A stretch of DNA of 64,000 nucleotides from Streptomyces chartreusis NRRL 3882 (lineage in GTDB: Bacteria; Actinomycetota; Actinomycetes; Streptomycetales; Streptomycetaceae): assembly GCF_900236475.1 (NCBI RefSeq), contig NZ_LT963352.1:6142001-6206000 (forward strand). Direction: 5' to 3'. The notes beneath the pieces are model-generated. The model was not told the DNA's origin, did not search any database, and saw only the letters and a program-made list of their open reading frames with translations. The translations under genes and the position numbers were made by a program. The first letter of the stretch is position 1. Each line of letters starts with the position of its first letter. This document shows, piece after piece, positions 9,164-17,753 of the stretch.

Positions 9164-9180
9164 GATCTTCTCTTTTCTTG

Positions 9181-9195
9181 ACTGATCGGTTCAGT
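9181..9195. promoter_or_regulatory. Candidate TetR operator upstream of the SDR gene
   Basis: The dyad ACTGATCGGTTCAGT has perfect 5-bp arms around a 5-bp centre. It lies 18-32 bp upstream of the SDR start codon on the minus strand, where it would block the promoter or early transcription. The adjacent TetR-family gene is the obvious candidate to bind it. Binding is not demonstrated. Confidence 0.55.
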
Positions 9196-9235
9196 ATGAG
9201 GGCGTGAAAAAGGCGCCCTCGCGGGCGCCCGGTTC

Positions 9236-9820
9236 TCAGTCGAGCAGTGCCAGGGCCCCTTCCGCGGCGTCCCGGACCCGGGCCGGATCCGCCGACGCCT
9301 TTCCGACGACCCGCAGCCCCTGCATCAGCACGAGCAGCATCCGGGCCAGGGTGCGCGGATCGCGGCCCTGGTCCAGCTCGCCCTGCGCCTGCGCGCGGAG
9401 CAGGGCCGAGTGCAGCAGGGTCTCCAGCTGGTCCCAGCTGTGCTCCACGCGGCGGCACGCGGCCGTGTCGTGGGGGGCCAGCTCGGTGGCCGTGTTGACG
9501 ACGAAGCAGCCGGCCAGACGGCGTTCGTCGGCCGCGGATTCAGCGGCGAAACGGCGTACCACCGCCCGTACGGCGGGCAGGGCCGGCCCCGGTCGGGACA
9601 GCTCCCGCAGAAGCTGCGGGTCACAGGTCTGCTGGTAGCGGTCCAGCGCCTTCAGGTACAGCTCGTGCTTGTTGCCGAAGGTCGCGTAGAGGCTGGCGCG
9701 CCCGATGCCGAGGTGCTCGACGAGGTCGGACATCGAGGTCGCCTCGTAGCCGCGCCGCCAGAACAGCTCGAGGGCTGCCTGCAGCGCGGCGTCCGGATCG
9801 AACTCCTTGGTCCTGGCCAC
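9236..9820 (-). CDS. TetR/AcrR-family transcriptional regulator
   Basis: Repressor-type regulator, 194 aa. The N-terminal helix-turn-helix (about 10-55) reads as a typical TetR domain, with FWRRGYEATSMSDLVEHLGI followed by ASLYATFGNKHELY. The C-terminal ligand domain (about 80-190) resembles the TetR_C group whose members often control reductases. The GTG at 9820 lies 8 bases from a well-formed -10 box, so the transcript is predicted to be leaderless. It probably represses the SDR gene downstream and perhaps itself, since its promoter holds the palindrome GAACGTTC. Confidence 0.88.
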   Translation of the reverse strand: MARTKEFDPDAALQAALELFWRRGYEATSMSDLVEHLGIGRASLYATFGNKHELYLKALDRYQQTCDPQLLRELSRPGPALPAVRAVVRRFAAESAADERRLAGCFVVNTATELAPHDTAACRRVEHSWDQLETLLHSALLRAQAQGELDQGRDPRTLARMLLVLMQGLRVVGKASADPARVRDAAEGALALLD

Positions 9821-9827
9821 GAGGTGG

Positions 9828-9857
9828 AGCCTAGGCTTTTCTGGAACGTTCGGTCAA
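9828..9857 (-). promoter_or_regulatory. Promoter of the TetR gene (leaderless)
   Basis: On the minus strand TTGACC (9852-9857) and TAGGCT (9828-9833) are separated by 18 bp, a good vegetative-type promoter. The predicted transcription start falls at about 9821, at the GTG start codon, implying leaderless translation. The 8-bp palindrome GAACGTTC inside the spacer is a plausible autoregulatory half-site. Confidence 0.6.
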
Positions 9858-9901
9858 GTGATCCGTGGCCTCGCTCACTCGGCCGGGTGGGCCAGTTCCA
9901 T

Positions 9902-10080
9902 GTCGTGGCCGTCGCGCCGAGCCCCTGGAACGCCCGGTACCAGGCCGGTTCGGTCATCGAGCCGGCGAAGGAGCTCGCCGCCGAACCCACCACGAAGATG
10001 CTGATGGCGATCGGGAAGTACGGCTTGCGGCCGTGCAGCTCCGACAGCTTGCCGTACAGGGGTGTGGTGATCGTCGAGTA
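9902..10080 (-). pseudogene. Relic of a DHA2-type MFS drug transporter
   Basis: On the minus strand an open stretch of about 60 codons reads YSTITTPLYGKLSELHGRKP, then a membrane segment FPIAISIFVVGSAASSFAGS, then YRAFQGLGA. This is the TM2-loop-TM3 region of DHA2-family multidrug exporters: the first part contains motif A (GKLSELHGRKP) and the last the conserved R-x-F-Q-G-L-G-A. No start codon or remaining helices are present. The sequence runs into the TetR promoter on one side and the nir terminator hairpin on the other. It is a decayed fragment, not a gene. Confidence 0.8.
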
Positions 10081-10098
10081 CCCGGCCGGAAACGGTCA

Positions 10099-10148
10099 GC
10101 GCGCAGGATCCCCGCCGGCATCCGTGGCCGGGCGGGGATCCTGCGCGC
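10099..10148. terminator. Perfect 18-bp stem-loop downstream of nirD
   Basis: Arms 10099-10116 and 10131-10148 are perfect inverse complements (core GCGCAGGATCCCCGCC) around a 14-base loop. It starts 23 bp past the nirD stop on the nir operon side. There is no long T-run, which is usual for Streptomyces terminators. It probably ends the nir transcript and shields the TetR gene beyond it. Confidence 0.75.
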
Positions 10149-10170
10149 GATGGTCTGTCCGGACCGACCG

Positions 10171-10521
10171 TCAGGCGGTGCGGACCTTGTACACCGTCAC
10201 CTGTACCGCCTCGTCGTCCAGGCACTGCCCGGACGCCAGGTCGAAGCGCTGCTTCAGCAGCGGGGAGGCGACGAACGGGCGGCCCCGGTGGGTGCCGGTC
10301 AGGCCGCGGGAGAGGACCGCCGCGCCGGTGAACGGGTCGCGGTTGTCGATGGCGAACAGCTCACCGGTGCGGTCCCGGAAGATCGCCGCCTGGCGGCCGT
10401 CCGGCAGCAGTGCGGCCACCCCCCGGCCCGGGAGCAGCATGCTCAGGTCGCAGACCGTGAACCAGTCGCCGTCCAGAGCGAGTTCGACCTTCAGATCGGT
10501 GGTCTCAGGTGCCAGGGTCAT
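10171..10521 (-). CDS. nirD: Nitrite reductase (NADH) small subunit NirD
   Basis: Small subunit of cytoplasmic assimilatory nitrite reductase, 116 aa, a Rieske-fold protein that associates with NirB. The sequence has the NirD pattern VCDLSMLLPGRGVAALL, FAIDNRDPFTGA and HRGRPFVASPLLKQRFDL. As in other NirD proteins, the Cys/His ligands of a true Rieske cluster are absent, so it does not bind [2Fe-2S]. The ATG at 10521 overlaps the nirB stop by 4 bp, indicating translational coupling. It is the last gene of the FAD-oxidoreductase/nirB/nirD operon. Confidence 0.95.
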   Translation of the reverse strand: MTLAPETTDLKVELALDGDWFTVCDLSMLLPGRGVAALLPDGRQAAIFRDRTGELFAIDNRDPFTGAAVLSRGLTGTHRGRPFVASPLLKQRFDLASGQCLDDEAVQVTVYKVRTA

Positions 10522-13124
10522 CGCTGGGCGCTTCCTTCCAGTACGTCTTCGGCGGGTCGCATGCCGATGGACAGCAGCGGCAGGTCGGGCTTCATCTGGT
10601 CGCGCTCGGGCACGAAGGCGACGACCGGGTCCGGGGTGTCCGGCGCGTTCACGAAGGAGACGAACCGGGCCAGCTTCTCGGGGTCGTTGATGGTCTCCGC
10701 CCATTCGTCGCGGTAGTGCGCGACGTGCGCCTGCATCAGCTTCTCCAGCTCGTCGCAGATGCCGAGCGAGTCGTGGACGACGACGTCCCGCACGTGGTCC
10801 AGGCCGCCGGGGATCCGCTCCAGCCAGGTCGAGGTGCGCTCCAGACGGTCGGCCGTGCGGATGTAGAACATCAGGAACCGGTCGATGAGCCGGACCAGTT
10901 CGGCGTCCGACAGGTCCTGCGCGAGCAGGTCCGCGTGGCGGGGCGTGGCGCCGCCGTTGCCGCCGACGTACAGGTTCCAGCCGTTGGCGGTGGCGATCAC
11001 GCCGAAGTCCTTCGACTGGGCCTCGGCGCACTCGCGCTGGCAGCCGGAGACCGCGGACTTCAGCTTGTGGGGCGACCTGAGCCCCCGGTAGCGCAGCTCC
11101 AGGTCGATCGCCATGCGGACCGAGTCCTGGACGCCGTAGCGGCACCAGGTCTGGCCGACGCAGGACTTCACCGTGCGCAGCGACTTGCCGTAGGCGTGGC
11201 CGGACTCGAAGCCGGCGTCGACCAGGCGGGCCCAGATCAGGGGCAGTTGCTCCACGCGGGCGCCGAACATGTCGATCCGCTGACCACCGGTGATCTTCGT
11301 GTAGAGGCCGAAGTCGCGGGCGATCTCGCCGATCACGATCAGCTTCTCCGGGGCGATCTCACCGCCGGGGATGCGCGGGACGACCGAGTACGAGCCGTTC
11401 TTCTGGAGGTTGGCCAGGAAGTGGTCGTTGGTGTCCTGGAGGGCGGCCTGCTCACCGTCCAGGACGTAGCCGCTGGCGCCGATCGCCGGGGCGAGGGAGG
11501 CGATGATCGAGGCGACCGCCGGCTTGCAGACCTCGCAGCCGTCACCGCCCCTGGCCTCCTCGCGGCCGTGCCGGTCCAGCAGCTCCTGGTAGCTGTTGAT
11601 GCGCAGGGCGAGGACGATCTCGTACAGCTCCTCGCGGGTCTGGGAGAAGCAGCCGCACAGGCCCTTGTCGACCTCGATGCCGCCGGCCTCCAGCTCCGCG
11701 TTGACGAGCTGACCGAGGACCTTGACGCAGGAGCCGCAGCCGGTGCCGGCCTTGGTGCACTTCTTCACCTCGGGCACGGTCGTGCACTGGTGGTCGGTGA
11801 CCGCGCCGCGGATCGCGCCCTTGGAGACGTTGTGGCACGAGCAGATGATCGCGTCGTCGGGCAGCGCGGACGGGCCGAGCTGGGCCGGGGCGCCGGCGCC
11901 GGCGGGCAGGACGAGGGCCTCGGGCGCGACCGGCGGGACCGAGCCGGTGAACGCCTTCAGCGTGCCGTACGCCTCCGCGTCGCCGACCAGGATGCCGCCG
12001 AGCAGCGTGCCGTCGCGGCCGATGACCAGCTTCTTGTACAGGCCCGCGCGGGAGTCGGAGTAGACGACGTCCAGGCAGTCCTCGGCGGTGCCGTGCGCGT
12101 CGCCGAAGGACGCCACGTCCACGCCGAGCAGCTTCAGCTTGGTGGACAGGTCGGCGCCGGTGAAGGCGGCCTCGTCCGACGCGATCGTCGCGGCGGCCGT
12201 CTCGGCCTGCTCGTACCCGGGCGCGACCAGGCCGTAGACCCGGCCGTCGGCGGCCAGCGCGCACTCGCCGATCGCGAACACGTGCGGGTCGGAGACCGTA
12301 CGGCACTGCTCGTCGACGCTGATGCCGCCGCGCTCGCCGACCGTCAGGCCGCAGTCGCGGGCCAGCTGGTCACGGGGGCGGACACCGGCGGAGAACACCA
12401 CCATGTCGGTGGCGAGTTCGGAGCCGTCGGACAGCTTCATGCCGGTCACGGCGCCGTCCTCGCCGACGACGATCTCCTGCGTACCGACGCCCGTGTGGAC
12501 GCTCAGGCCCATCTCCTCGATGGTGCGCAGCAGGGCGGCGCCGCCGCCCTCGTCGACCTGGACGGGCATCAGACGGGGCGCGAACTCCACGATGTGGGAG
12601 GTGAGTCCGAGACCCTTCAGCGCGCCCGCGGCCTCCAGACCGAGCAGACCGCCGCCGACCACGGCACCCGTCGTCGCCTTCTTGGCGTACTCCTCGATCG
12701 CGAGGAGGTCCTCGATCGTGCGGTAGACGAAGCAGCCCTCGGCGTCCTTGTTCGGGACCGGCGGCACGAACGGGTACGAGCCGGTGGCCAGGACGAGCAC
12801 GTCGTAGTCGACGACGAGACCGGAACGGGCGGTCACCCGGCGCGCCTCGCGGTCGATCGTCTCCGCCGGGTCGCCGACGTGCAGCTCGATGCCGTGGTCC
12901 TCGATGAACCGCAGGTCCGTCATGGACAGGTCCTCGGGCGTCTTGCCCGAGAAGTACGAGGTGAGCTGGACGCGGTCGTAGGCCGGGCGCGGCTCCTCGC
13001 AGAGCACGACCACGCGGTGCGTGGCGGTCAGGCCGCGTTCGGCGAGCGCTTCGAGGAAGCGCTGGCCGACCATGCCGTGGCCGACGAGCACGATCGTGGG
13101 GGTGGCCCCCAGGCTGGCGGTCAT
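10518..13124 (-). CDS. nirB: Assimilatory nitrite reductase (NADH) large subunit NirB
   Basis: Reduces nitrite to ammonium in the cytoplasm with NAD(P)H, 868 aa, full length for the family. The N-terminal 400 residues are an FAD/NAD-binding pyridine nucleotide-disulfide oxidoreductase module (VLVGHGMVGQRF near the start, VVGGGLLGLEAAG near 150). BFD-like [2Fe-2S] segments follow (ICSCHNVSKG, KCTKAGTGCGSC). The C-terminal siroheme/[4Fe-4S] domain carries the paired ligand motifs SCVGQTWC (C-x5-C) and GCQRECAEA (C-x3-C). The ATG at 13124 directly abuts the stop of the upstream FAD oxidoreductase gene. Expression is likely under GlnR through the box at 14366-14403. Siroheme may be supplied by the CbiX-type chelatase at 32.2 kb. 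Confidence 0.97.
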   Translation of the reverse strand: MTASLGATPTIVLVGHGMVGQRFLEALAERGLTATHRVVVLCEEPRPAYDRVQLTSYFSGKTPEDLSMTDLRFIEDHGIELHVGDPAETIDREARRVTARSGLVVDYDVLVLATGSYPFVPPVPNKDAEGCFVYRTIEDLLAIEEYAKKATTGAVVGGGLLGLEAAGALKGLGLTSHIVEFAPRLMPVQVDEGGGAALLRTIEEMGLSVHTGVGTQEIVVGEDGAVTGMKLSDGSELATDMVVFSAGVRPRDQLARDCGLTVGERGGISVDEQCRTVSDPHVFAIGECALAADGRVYGLVAPGYEQAETAAATIASDEAAFTGADLSTKLKLLGVDVASFGDAHGTAEDCLDVVYSDSRAGLYKKLVIGRDGTLLGGILVGDAEAYGTLKAFTGSVPPVAPEALVLPAGAGAPAQLGPSALPDDAIICSCHNVSKGAIRGAVTDHQCTTVPEVKKCTKAGTGCGSCVKVLGQLVNAELEAGGIEVDKGLCGCFSQTREELYEIVLALRINSYQELLDRHGREEARGGDGCEVCKPAVASIIASLAPAIGASGYVLDGEQAALQDTNDHFLANLQKNGSYSVVPRIPGGEIAPEKLIVIGEIARDFGLYTKITGGQRIDMFGARVEQLPLIWARLVDAGFESGHAYGKSLRTVKSCVGQTWCRYGVQDSVRMAIDLELRYRGLRSPHKLKSAVSGCQRECAEAQSKDFGVIATANGWNLYVGGNGGATPRHADLLAQDLSDAELVRLIDRFLMFYIRTADRLERTSTWLERIPGGLDHVRDVVVHDSLGICDELEKLMQAHVAHYRDEWAETINDPEKLARFVSFVNAPDTPDPVVAFVPERDQMKPDLPLLSIGMRPAEDVLEGSAQR

Positions 13125-14342
13125 TCAGGAGCCTCCATCGTTGGTAAGCAGGTGGAGCAGCGGGCCGCCGTCGGAGGGGAGCGGCTCTGCTCCCTCCCAG
13201 GCGCGGGCGAGCGCGCCGACGGTGCCGAGTTCGCCGACGAGGACCCCGCCGACCAGGCGGTCGTCGCGGACGACGACCTTGCGGTAGGTGCCGCGGGTGG
13301 CGTCGGTGAGCTGGACGACGTCGTCGCCCGGGAGCGCCTCCGTCTCGCCGAACGCGGCGAGGTCGAAGGGGCTGTCGTGCCCGTTCAGCGTGAGTCGCGT
13401 CAGGGAGCGGGTGCCGGTGTAGCGGGCGTCCGCGTCGCCGGCCAGCAGCTCCGCGAGCGCGTCGGCCTGTTCGAGTGCGGGAGCGGCGAGGCCGTAGAGG
13501 ACGCCGTCGTGCTGGGCGCAGTCGCCGATGGCGTGGATGTAGGGGTCGGAGGTGCGCAGCTCGTCGTCGACGACGACGCCCTTGCGGACGTCGAGGCCGG
13601 CGGCCTGCGCGAGGCCCACCCGGGGGCGCACCCCACAGGCCACCACGACGAGGTCGGCGTCGAGCGCGTACCCGTCGGCCATCTCCACGGAGCGGACGGC
13701 GCCGCCGACGCAGCGCACGTCCCGTACGCGGCACTCGGTGTGCACCTCGACGCCCAGGTCGGTCAGGTGCCGCTTGACGAGCTTGGAGGCGGCCGGGTCG
13801 AGCTGGCGCTCCATCAGCCGCTCGGACTGCTGGGCCAGGACGACCTGGGCGCCGCGCAGGGCGAGCGCGCGGGCCGCGGAGACCCCGAGGAGCCCGCCGC
13901 CGATGACCACCGCCCGCGCCCCCGGCCGGACCGCCTTGGACAGGCCCAGGCAGTCGTCCATGGTCCGGAAGGCGTGGACGCCCTCGGGCAGCACGTGGTC
14001 GGGGGTGAACAGGCCGCGCAGGGGCGGCAGTACGGGGTTGGATCCGGTGGCGAGGACGAGCCGGTCGTATGCGATCACCGTGCCGTCGGCGCACTCGACG
14101 GTGCGCTCGTCGCGGTCGATGCCGACGACCCGGCCGCGCACGGCCTGCGCGGGCGCCGGCAGCGCGATCACCTCGGGGCTGTAACGCCCGGCCAGCACCT
14201 CGGCGAGCAGCACCCGGTTGTACGGCCGGTGCTCCTCCTCGCCGATCAGCAACGCGGGCGTGCCGAGCTCACCGAGCCGCCGGGCGAGCCGTACGCCCGC
14301 GAGGCCGGTGCCGATCACCACCACACGCTCATTCGAGGTCAT
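13125..14342 (-). CDS. FAD-dependent NAD(P)H oxidoreductase of the nir operon (NirB N-domain-like)
   Basis: Flavoprotein of 405 aa related to the N-terminal half of NirB and to rubredoxin/ferredoxin reductases. It has a first Rossmann motif VVVIGTGLAGVRLARRL at 7-23, a second NAD-binding motif VIGGGLLGVSAA near 150, and the FAD-closing motif YIHAIGDCAQHDGVLYGL near 290. It lacks all iron-sulfur and siroheme motifs. As first gene of the nir operon, with its stop immediately before the nirB ATG, it probably feeds electrons to nitrite reductase or to the distant NasA, which has no reductase partner beside it. The ATG at 14342 fits the GTGLAG start of the fold. Confidence 0.88.
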   Translation of the reverse strand: MTSNERVVVIGTGLAGVRLARRLGELGTPALLIGEEEHRPYNRVLLAEVLAGRYSPEVIALPAPAQAVRGRVVGIDRDERTVECADGTVIAYDRLVLATGSNPVLPPLRGLFTPDHVLPEGVHAFRTMDDCLGLSKAVRPGARAVVIGGGLLGVSAARALALRGAQVVLAQQSERLMERQLDPAASKLVKRHLTDLGVEVHTECRVRDVRCVGGAVRSVEMADGYALDADLVVVACGVRPRVGLAQAAGLDVRKGVVVDDELRTSDPYIHAIGDCAQHDGVLYGLAAPALEQADALAELLAGDADARYTGTRSLTRLTLNGHDSPFDLAAFGETEALPGDDVVQLTDATRGTYRKVVVRDDRLVGGVLVGELGTVGALARAWEGAEPLPSDGGPLLHLLTNDGGS

Positions 14343-14365
14343 GTCCTTGAGCGTGCGGTGCCGGT

Positions 14366-14403
14366 GTTTCCCGGCAGCATCACGACTGTTTCCCACGGGG
14401 AAC
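14366..14403 (-). promoter_or_regulatory. GlnR-like box upstream of the nir operon
   Basis: Read on the minus strand this gives GTTCC-n6-GAAAC-n6-GATGC-n6-GAAAC, two a/b half-site pairs with exact 6-bp gaps. That is the arrangement described for GlnR boxes in Streptomyces (gTnAC-n6-GaAAC repeated). Both GAAAC b-sites are perfect and the a-sites are degenerate. It lies 24-61 bp upstream of the operon start codon. GlnR is the global nitrogen regulator and nirB is a known member of its regulon; binding here is inferred. Confidence 0.75.
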
Positions 14404-14517
14404 GCTGCCCTCAGCAGAGGCGGGCCGTGGGTGTGAGGGTTCCTGGAGTGCGGTGACGGCGGGCTGTGAGGGAAGCGCCGCACGGCCGTCGCCCGCCCGT
14501 CGCATACGCTCCCGATC

Positions 14518-15300
14518 ATGCCCGACATATCTCTGACCATGATCGCCGTGCTCTGCGTCGCGGCTCTCGCCGCCGGGTGGATCGACGCCGTGGTCGGTGG
14601 CGGCGGGCTCCTGCTGCTGCCGGTGCTGCTGCTCGGGCTGCCGTCGCACACGCCCGCCGCGCACGCCCTGGGCACCAACAAGGCGGTCGCCATCGTGGGC
14701 ACGACGGGCGCGGCGGTCACCTACGCCCGCAAGACCCCGGTGGACGTCCGGACGGCGGTGCGCATCGGACTGGCCGCGCTCGCCGGATCGTCCGCCGGGG
14801 CCTTCTTCGCGGCCGGGATGAGCACCGACGTCCTCAAGCCGGTGATCATGGTGGTGCTGCTCGGGGTCGCCGCGTTCGTGATCCTGCGGCCCGCCTTCGG
14901 CACGGCCCCCGCGACCGGCCCGGTCACCCGGCGCCGGATCCTCGCGGCGATCGGCCTCGCCGGCCTCGGCATCGGCTTCTACGACGGTCTCATCGGCCCC
15001 GGCACCGGCACCTTCCTGGTCCTCGCCCTCACCGCCGTGCTCCACCTGGACCTCGTCAGCGCCTCGGCCACCGCCAAGATCGTCAACTGCTGCACCAACG
15101 CGGGCGCCCTCGCCACCTTCGCCTGGCAGGGCGCGGTCCTGTGGCAACTGGCCGCCCTGATGGCCGTGTTCAACCTGGCGGGCGGCACCCTGGGCGCCCA
15201 CACCGCCCTGAAGCAGGGCAGCGGTTTCGTGCGGATCGTGCTGCTGACGGTGGTGTTCGCCCTGGTGGGGAACCTGGCGTACGAGCAGTGGGTTGCTTAA
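14518..15300 (+). CDS. TSUP (TauE/SafE) family membrane permease
   Basis: Integral membrane protein of 260 aa with about 8 helices and the family hallmark GWIDAVVGGGGLLLLPVLLL near residues 20-39, repeated in the second half as GFYDGLIGPGTGTFLVLAL. TSUP members export sulfite, sulfoacetate or related anions, or import sulfur compounds; the substrate here is unknown. It is divergent from the nir operon and shares the intergenic region with its GlnR box. The stop codon (TAA, rare in this DNA) lies 19 bp from the remnant transposase, so an insertion may have landed right behind it. Confidence 0.85.
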   Translation: MPDISLTMIAVLCVAALAAGWIDAVVGGGGLLLLPVLLLGLPSHTPAAHALGTNKAVAIVGTTGAAVTYARKTPVDVRTAVRIGLAALAGSSAGAFFAAGMSTDVLKPVIMVVLLGVAAFVILRPAFGTAPATGPVTRRRILAAIGLAGLGIGFYDGLIGPGTGTFLVLALTAVLHLDLVSASATAKIVNCCTNAGALATFAWQGAVLWQLAALMAVFNLAGGTLGAHTALKQGSGFVRIVLLTVVFALVGNLAYEQWVA

Positions 15301-15318
15301 GACCGACCGGCAAATGGA

Positions 15319-16186
15319 TCACTTGAGACGGCGTGTGGTGGGGCGGCCGTCCCACCGGTAGCGCGTGGTGGCGTGGCGGATCACCATGCGGAGCGTGACG
15401 AGTGCGGCGGCCAGGTAGAGGCAGGACCCCACGACAGCGCCGTTCCTGTCGGTACAGCGCCGCAGCTTGCCGTAGCCGTTCATCCATGAGTGTGGCCGTT
15501 CCACGGCCCACCGCTTGCCGACCTGGATCGGCACGGGCACTCCCTTGCGGGCGACCTCGCCGGTGAAGCCCAACTCGTGGCAGATCACGGGACTTGGTGT
15601 TGTCGTAGCCACCGTCGAGGTTGACGTTCACGCCCTCGGGCAGGGGGCCGATCTGCCCGATGGCGGCTTCGAGGGTCGGCCCGAGGAGAGGCGAGTCGTG
15701 GCGGCTTGCCCCGGCGGCGACCAGGCCGAGCGGGATGCCGTGGGCCTCGGTAGCGATAGAGCGCTTCAGGCCCTGTTTCTCGCGGTCGACCGGGGAACGG
15801 TCCGCACCTTCGCCGCCGCACGGGGCCTTGGTGATGCAGCCGTTGACGGATATCTCGGACAGCTCCAGACCGATCATGCGGTCGTAGGCTTGGAGCGCGA
15901 GAGCGTGGACGGCCTCGGAGATGCCTTGTTTCGCCCACTCATCGAGTCTTCGACGGATGGTGCGGTCCGAGTATCCGGGGCTGGAAAGACGCTCGTAGCC
16001 CGAGCCGTGGACCAGCGCGAGGACCACATGCTCGAACACGGTCCGGTCGGGGACCCTACGGCGGTGGCGGCCGAGCGGGTGGTTCAGAGTGACCTCCGGT
16101 CGTGTGGGCAGGAGTTCGGCCCATGGGTCCCAGAGGGGTTCGAACGGCAAGACGGCACCGCGGGCACGGCTGTCCTTCGTGATCAT
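15319..16186 (-). pseudogene. IS5-type DDE transposase, frameshifted
   Basis: The N-terminal part (16186 down to about 15590) has the IS5-family opening, a winged-helix segment (GYSDRTIRRRLDEWAKQG) and the DDE residues in ISVNGCITKAP and NVNLDGGYDN. After KSRD near 15588 the frame shifts by one base. The matching C-terminal part continues in another frame to 15319 (CHELGFTGEVARKGVPV, then the Glu-containing VERPHSWMNGYGKLRR). Read together the pieces make a near-complete transposase of about 288 aa. A single indel explains the break. Programmed frameshifting is possible in some IS5 subgroups, but I see no slippery A/T run here. No convincing terminal inverted repeats or target duplication were found by eye. 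Confidence 0.85.
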
Positions 16187-16265
16187 TGAGAAGCGATTCC
16201 CAACCGAGGGACACGGCTGACCCTCGAACTTTCGTGTACATCAGGCTCGGCGGTGCCTGGGTAGC

Positions 16266-17741
16266 TCAGACTTCGGTGGATGGTGCGTCAGGAGTGGTCT
16301 CTTGGTCTTGGCGTTCGGGGTCGGCTCGGCGCGGCAGCAGGAGGCAGAGCGGCACCGCTGCGGCGGTGAACACGGCGGCCCACCAGAAGGCGTCGCCGAA
16401 TCCCGAGGCCAGCGCGGCCCGGGTGTGGGTGCCGGCGGTGGCGTGCTGCAGGATCATGACGAGGATCGCGGTGCCGATGGAGCCACCGATCTGCTGGGCG
16501 ACGCGGCTGATGCTGGCGGCAGCCGGGATCTCCTGGCGTCGCAGTCCGACGAAAGCGCCGCCCATCAGGGCGATCATGGCCGCGCCCAGCCCGAGGCCGC
16601 GGACGAACAGCACGGCCATCAGCATGGAGTTGTCCATGGTGGCAGTGACGAAGCCGAACGGCATGGTGGCTGCGAAGGTGACGGCGAAGGCGATGACGGC
16701 GACCGGGCGCGCCCCGATGCGGTCCATGTACTTGCCGGCCAGCGAACGGGACAACAAGGTGCCCACACCCTGCGGGATGAGCAGGATCGCGGCGCCCAGA
16801 GCGGATTCTCCCCGGACCTGCTGCCAGTACAGCGGCATGAGCAGCATGGCCCCGTAGAGGGCGGCTCCGGCCAGTAGCAGCAGCGCCGTGGACGAGGCCA
16901 GGGCCCGGTGGCGGAGCAGGCGGATGTCGAGCAGGGCGTCGGCTCCGCGCCGAAGGGCCCAGGCGAGGTAGCCGGTGAGCAGGACGACTCCGGCGAGCAG
17001 GGGCAGCCCGGCCCTGATGCCGATGAACGAGTCGGGTCCGCCGAGCTGCGTCAGGCCGTAGATGACGGCGGCGATGCCGGGTGAGAGCAGGAGCGTGCCC
17101 ACGAGGTCCAGGCGGGGGGTGGTCCCGGGGCGAGGCCCGTCTTCGGGCAGGTTGCGCCAGGCCAGGTAGGCGCCGACGAGGCAGAAGGGGATGTTGAACA
17201 GGAAGATCCAGCGCCAGTCGCCCAGGTGCAGGATGACGCCGCCGATCACCGGGCCGACGACCGGGCCCAGGGCGGTGGGCACGGTGATCAGCGACATGAC
17301 CTTGCCGATGTTGCGGCCCCCGGCGGCCTGCATGGCCAGCGTGGCCATCAGCACCATCATGATGCCGCCGCCGATGCCCTGGAGAACGCGGAATGCGATC
17401 AGGCTCGGGGCGTTCCACGCCGCGGCGCACAGCATCGATCCGGCGAGGAACAGGCCCAGGGCGAGGATCCACAGCCGCTTGCCGCCCAGGACCGACTGGG
17501 CCCAGCCGACGGTCGGCATCGTGGCGGACAGGGCCAGCAGGTAGGCGGTGGTCACCCACTGGATGGTGGCGAGCGAGGTGTGCAGTTGCCCGACGAGGCT
17601 GTCGATGGCGACGCTCATGATCGTGGTGTCGAAGATGACGGCGAGCGCGCCGACGATCAACGTGTAGGTCAGGCGCCGCAAGGCCGGGTCGACCCGGTCG
17701 GAACCGGGGACGGGTGGTGACTGGGTACCGCTGGCTTTCAT
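16266..17741 (-). CDS. MFS multidrug exporter, DHA2 (14-TM) family
   Basis: Proton-driven efflux permease of 491 aa with about 14 predicted helices. Motif A is partly replaced (GWAQSVLGGKRLW near 80), and the central motif FRVLQGIGGGIMM and motif C-like GPVVGPVIGGVILHLGDWRWIF, characteristic of drug/H+ antiporters, are clear. AAGGAGGGCGTCC precedes the ATG. It is divergent from a TetR regulator, and the shared 95-bp promoter holds two identical-format operators, so it is almost certainly repressed by that protein and induced by its ligand. The drug substrate cannot be predicted. Confidence 0.92.
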   Translation of the reverse strand: MKASGTQSPPVPGSDRVDPALRRLTYTLIVGALAVIFDTTIMSVAIDSLVGQLHTSLATIQWVTTAYLLALSATMPTVGWAQSVLGGKRLWILALGLFLAGSMLCAAAWNAPSLIAFRVLQGIGGGIMMVLMATLAMQAAGGRNIGKVMSLITVPTALGPVVGPVIGGVILHLGDWRWIFLFNIPFCLVGAYLAWRNLPEDGPRPGTTPRLDLVGTLLLSPGIAAVIYGLTQLGGPDSFIGIRAGLPLLAGVVLLTGYLAWALRRGADALLDIRLLRHRALASSTALLLLAGAALYGAMLLMPLYWQQVRGESALGAAILLIPQGVGTLLSRSLAGKYMDRIGARPVAVIAFAVTFAATMPFGFVTATMDNSMLMAVLFVRGLGLGAAMIALMGGAFVGLRRQEIPAAASISRVAQQIGGSIGTAILVMILQHATAGTHTRAALASGFGDAFWWAAVFTAAAVPLCLLLPRRADPERQDQETTPDAPSTEV

Positions 17742-17753
17742 GGACGCCCTCCT

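Noticed and set aside
10509..14456. A 1315-codon open frame on the plus strand across the nir genes
   Set aside because: It mirrors the nir operon on the other strand and lacks any domain; a GC-rich antisense shadow.
15297..15330. IS terminal repeat or TTAA target duplication at the transposase end
   Set aside because: A TTAA occurs at 15297-15300, but no matching copy or inverted end was found beyond 16186.
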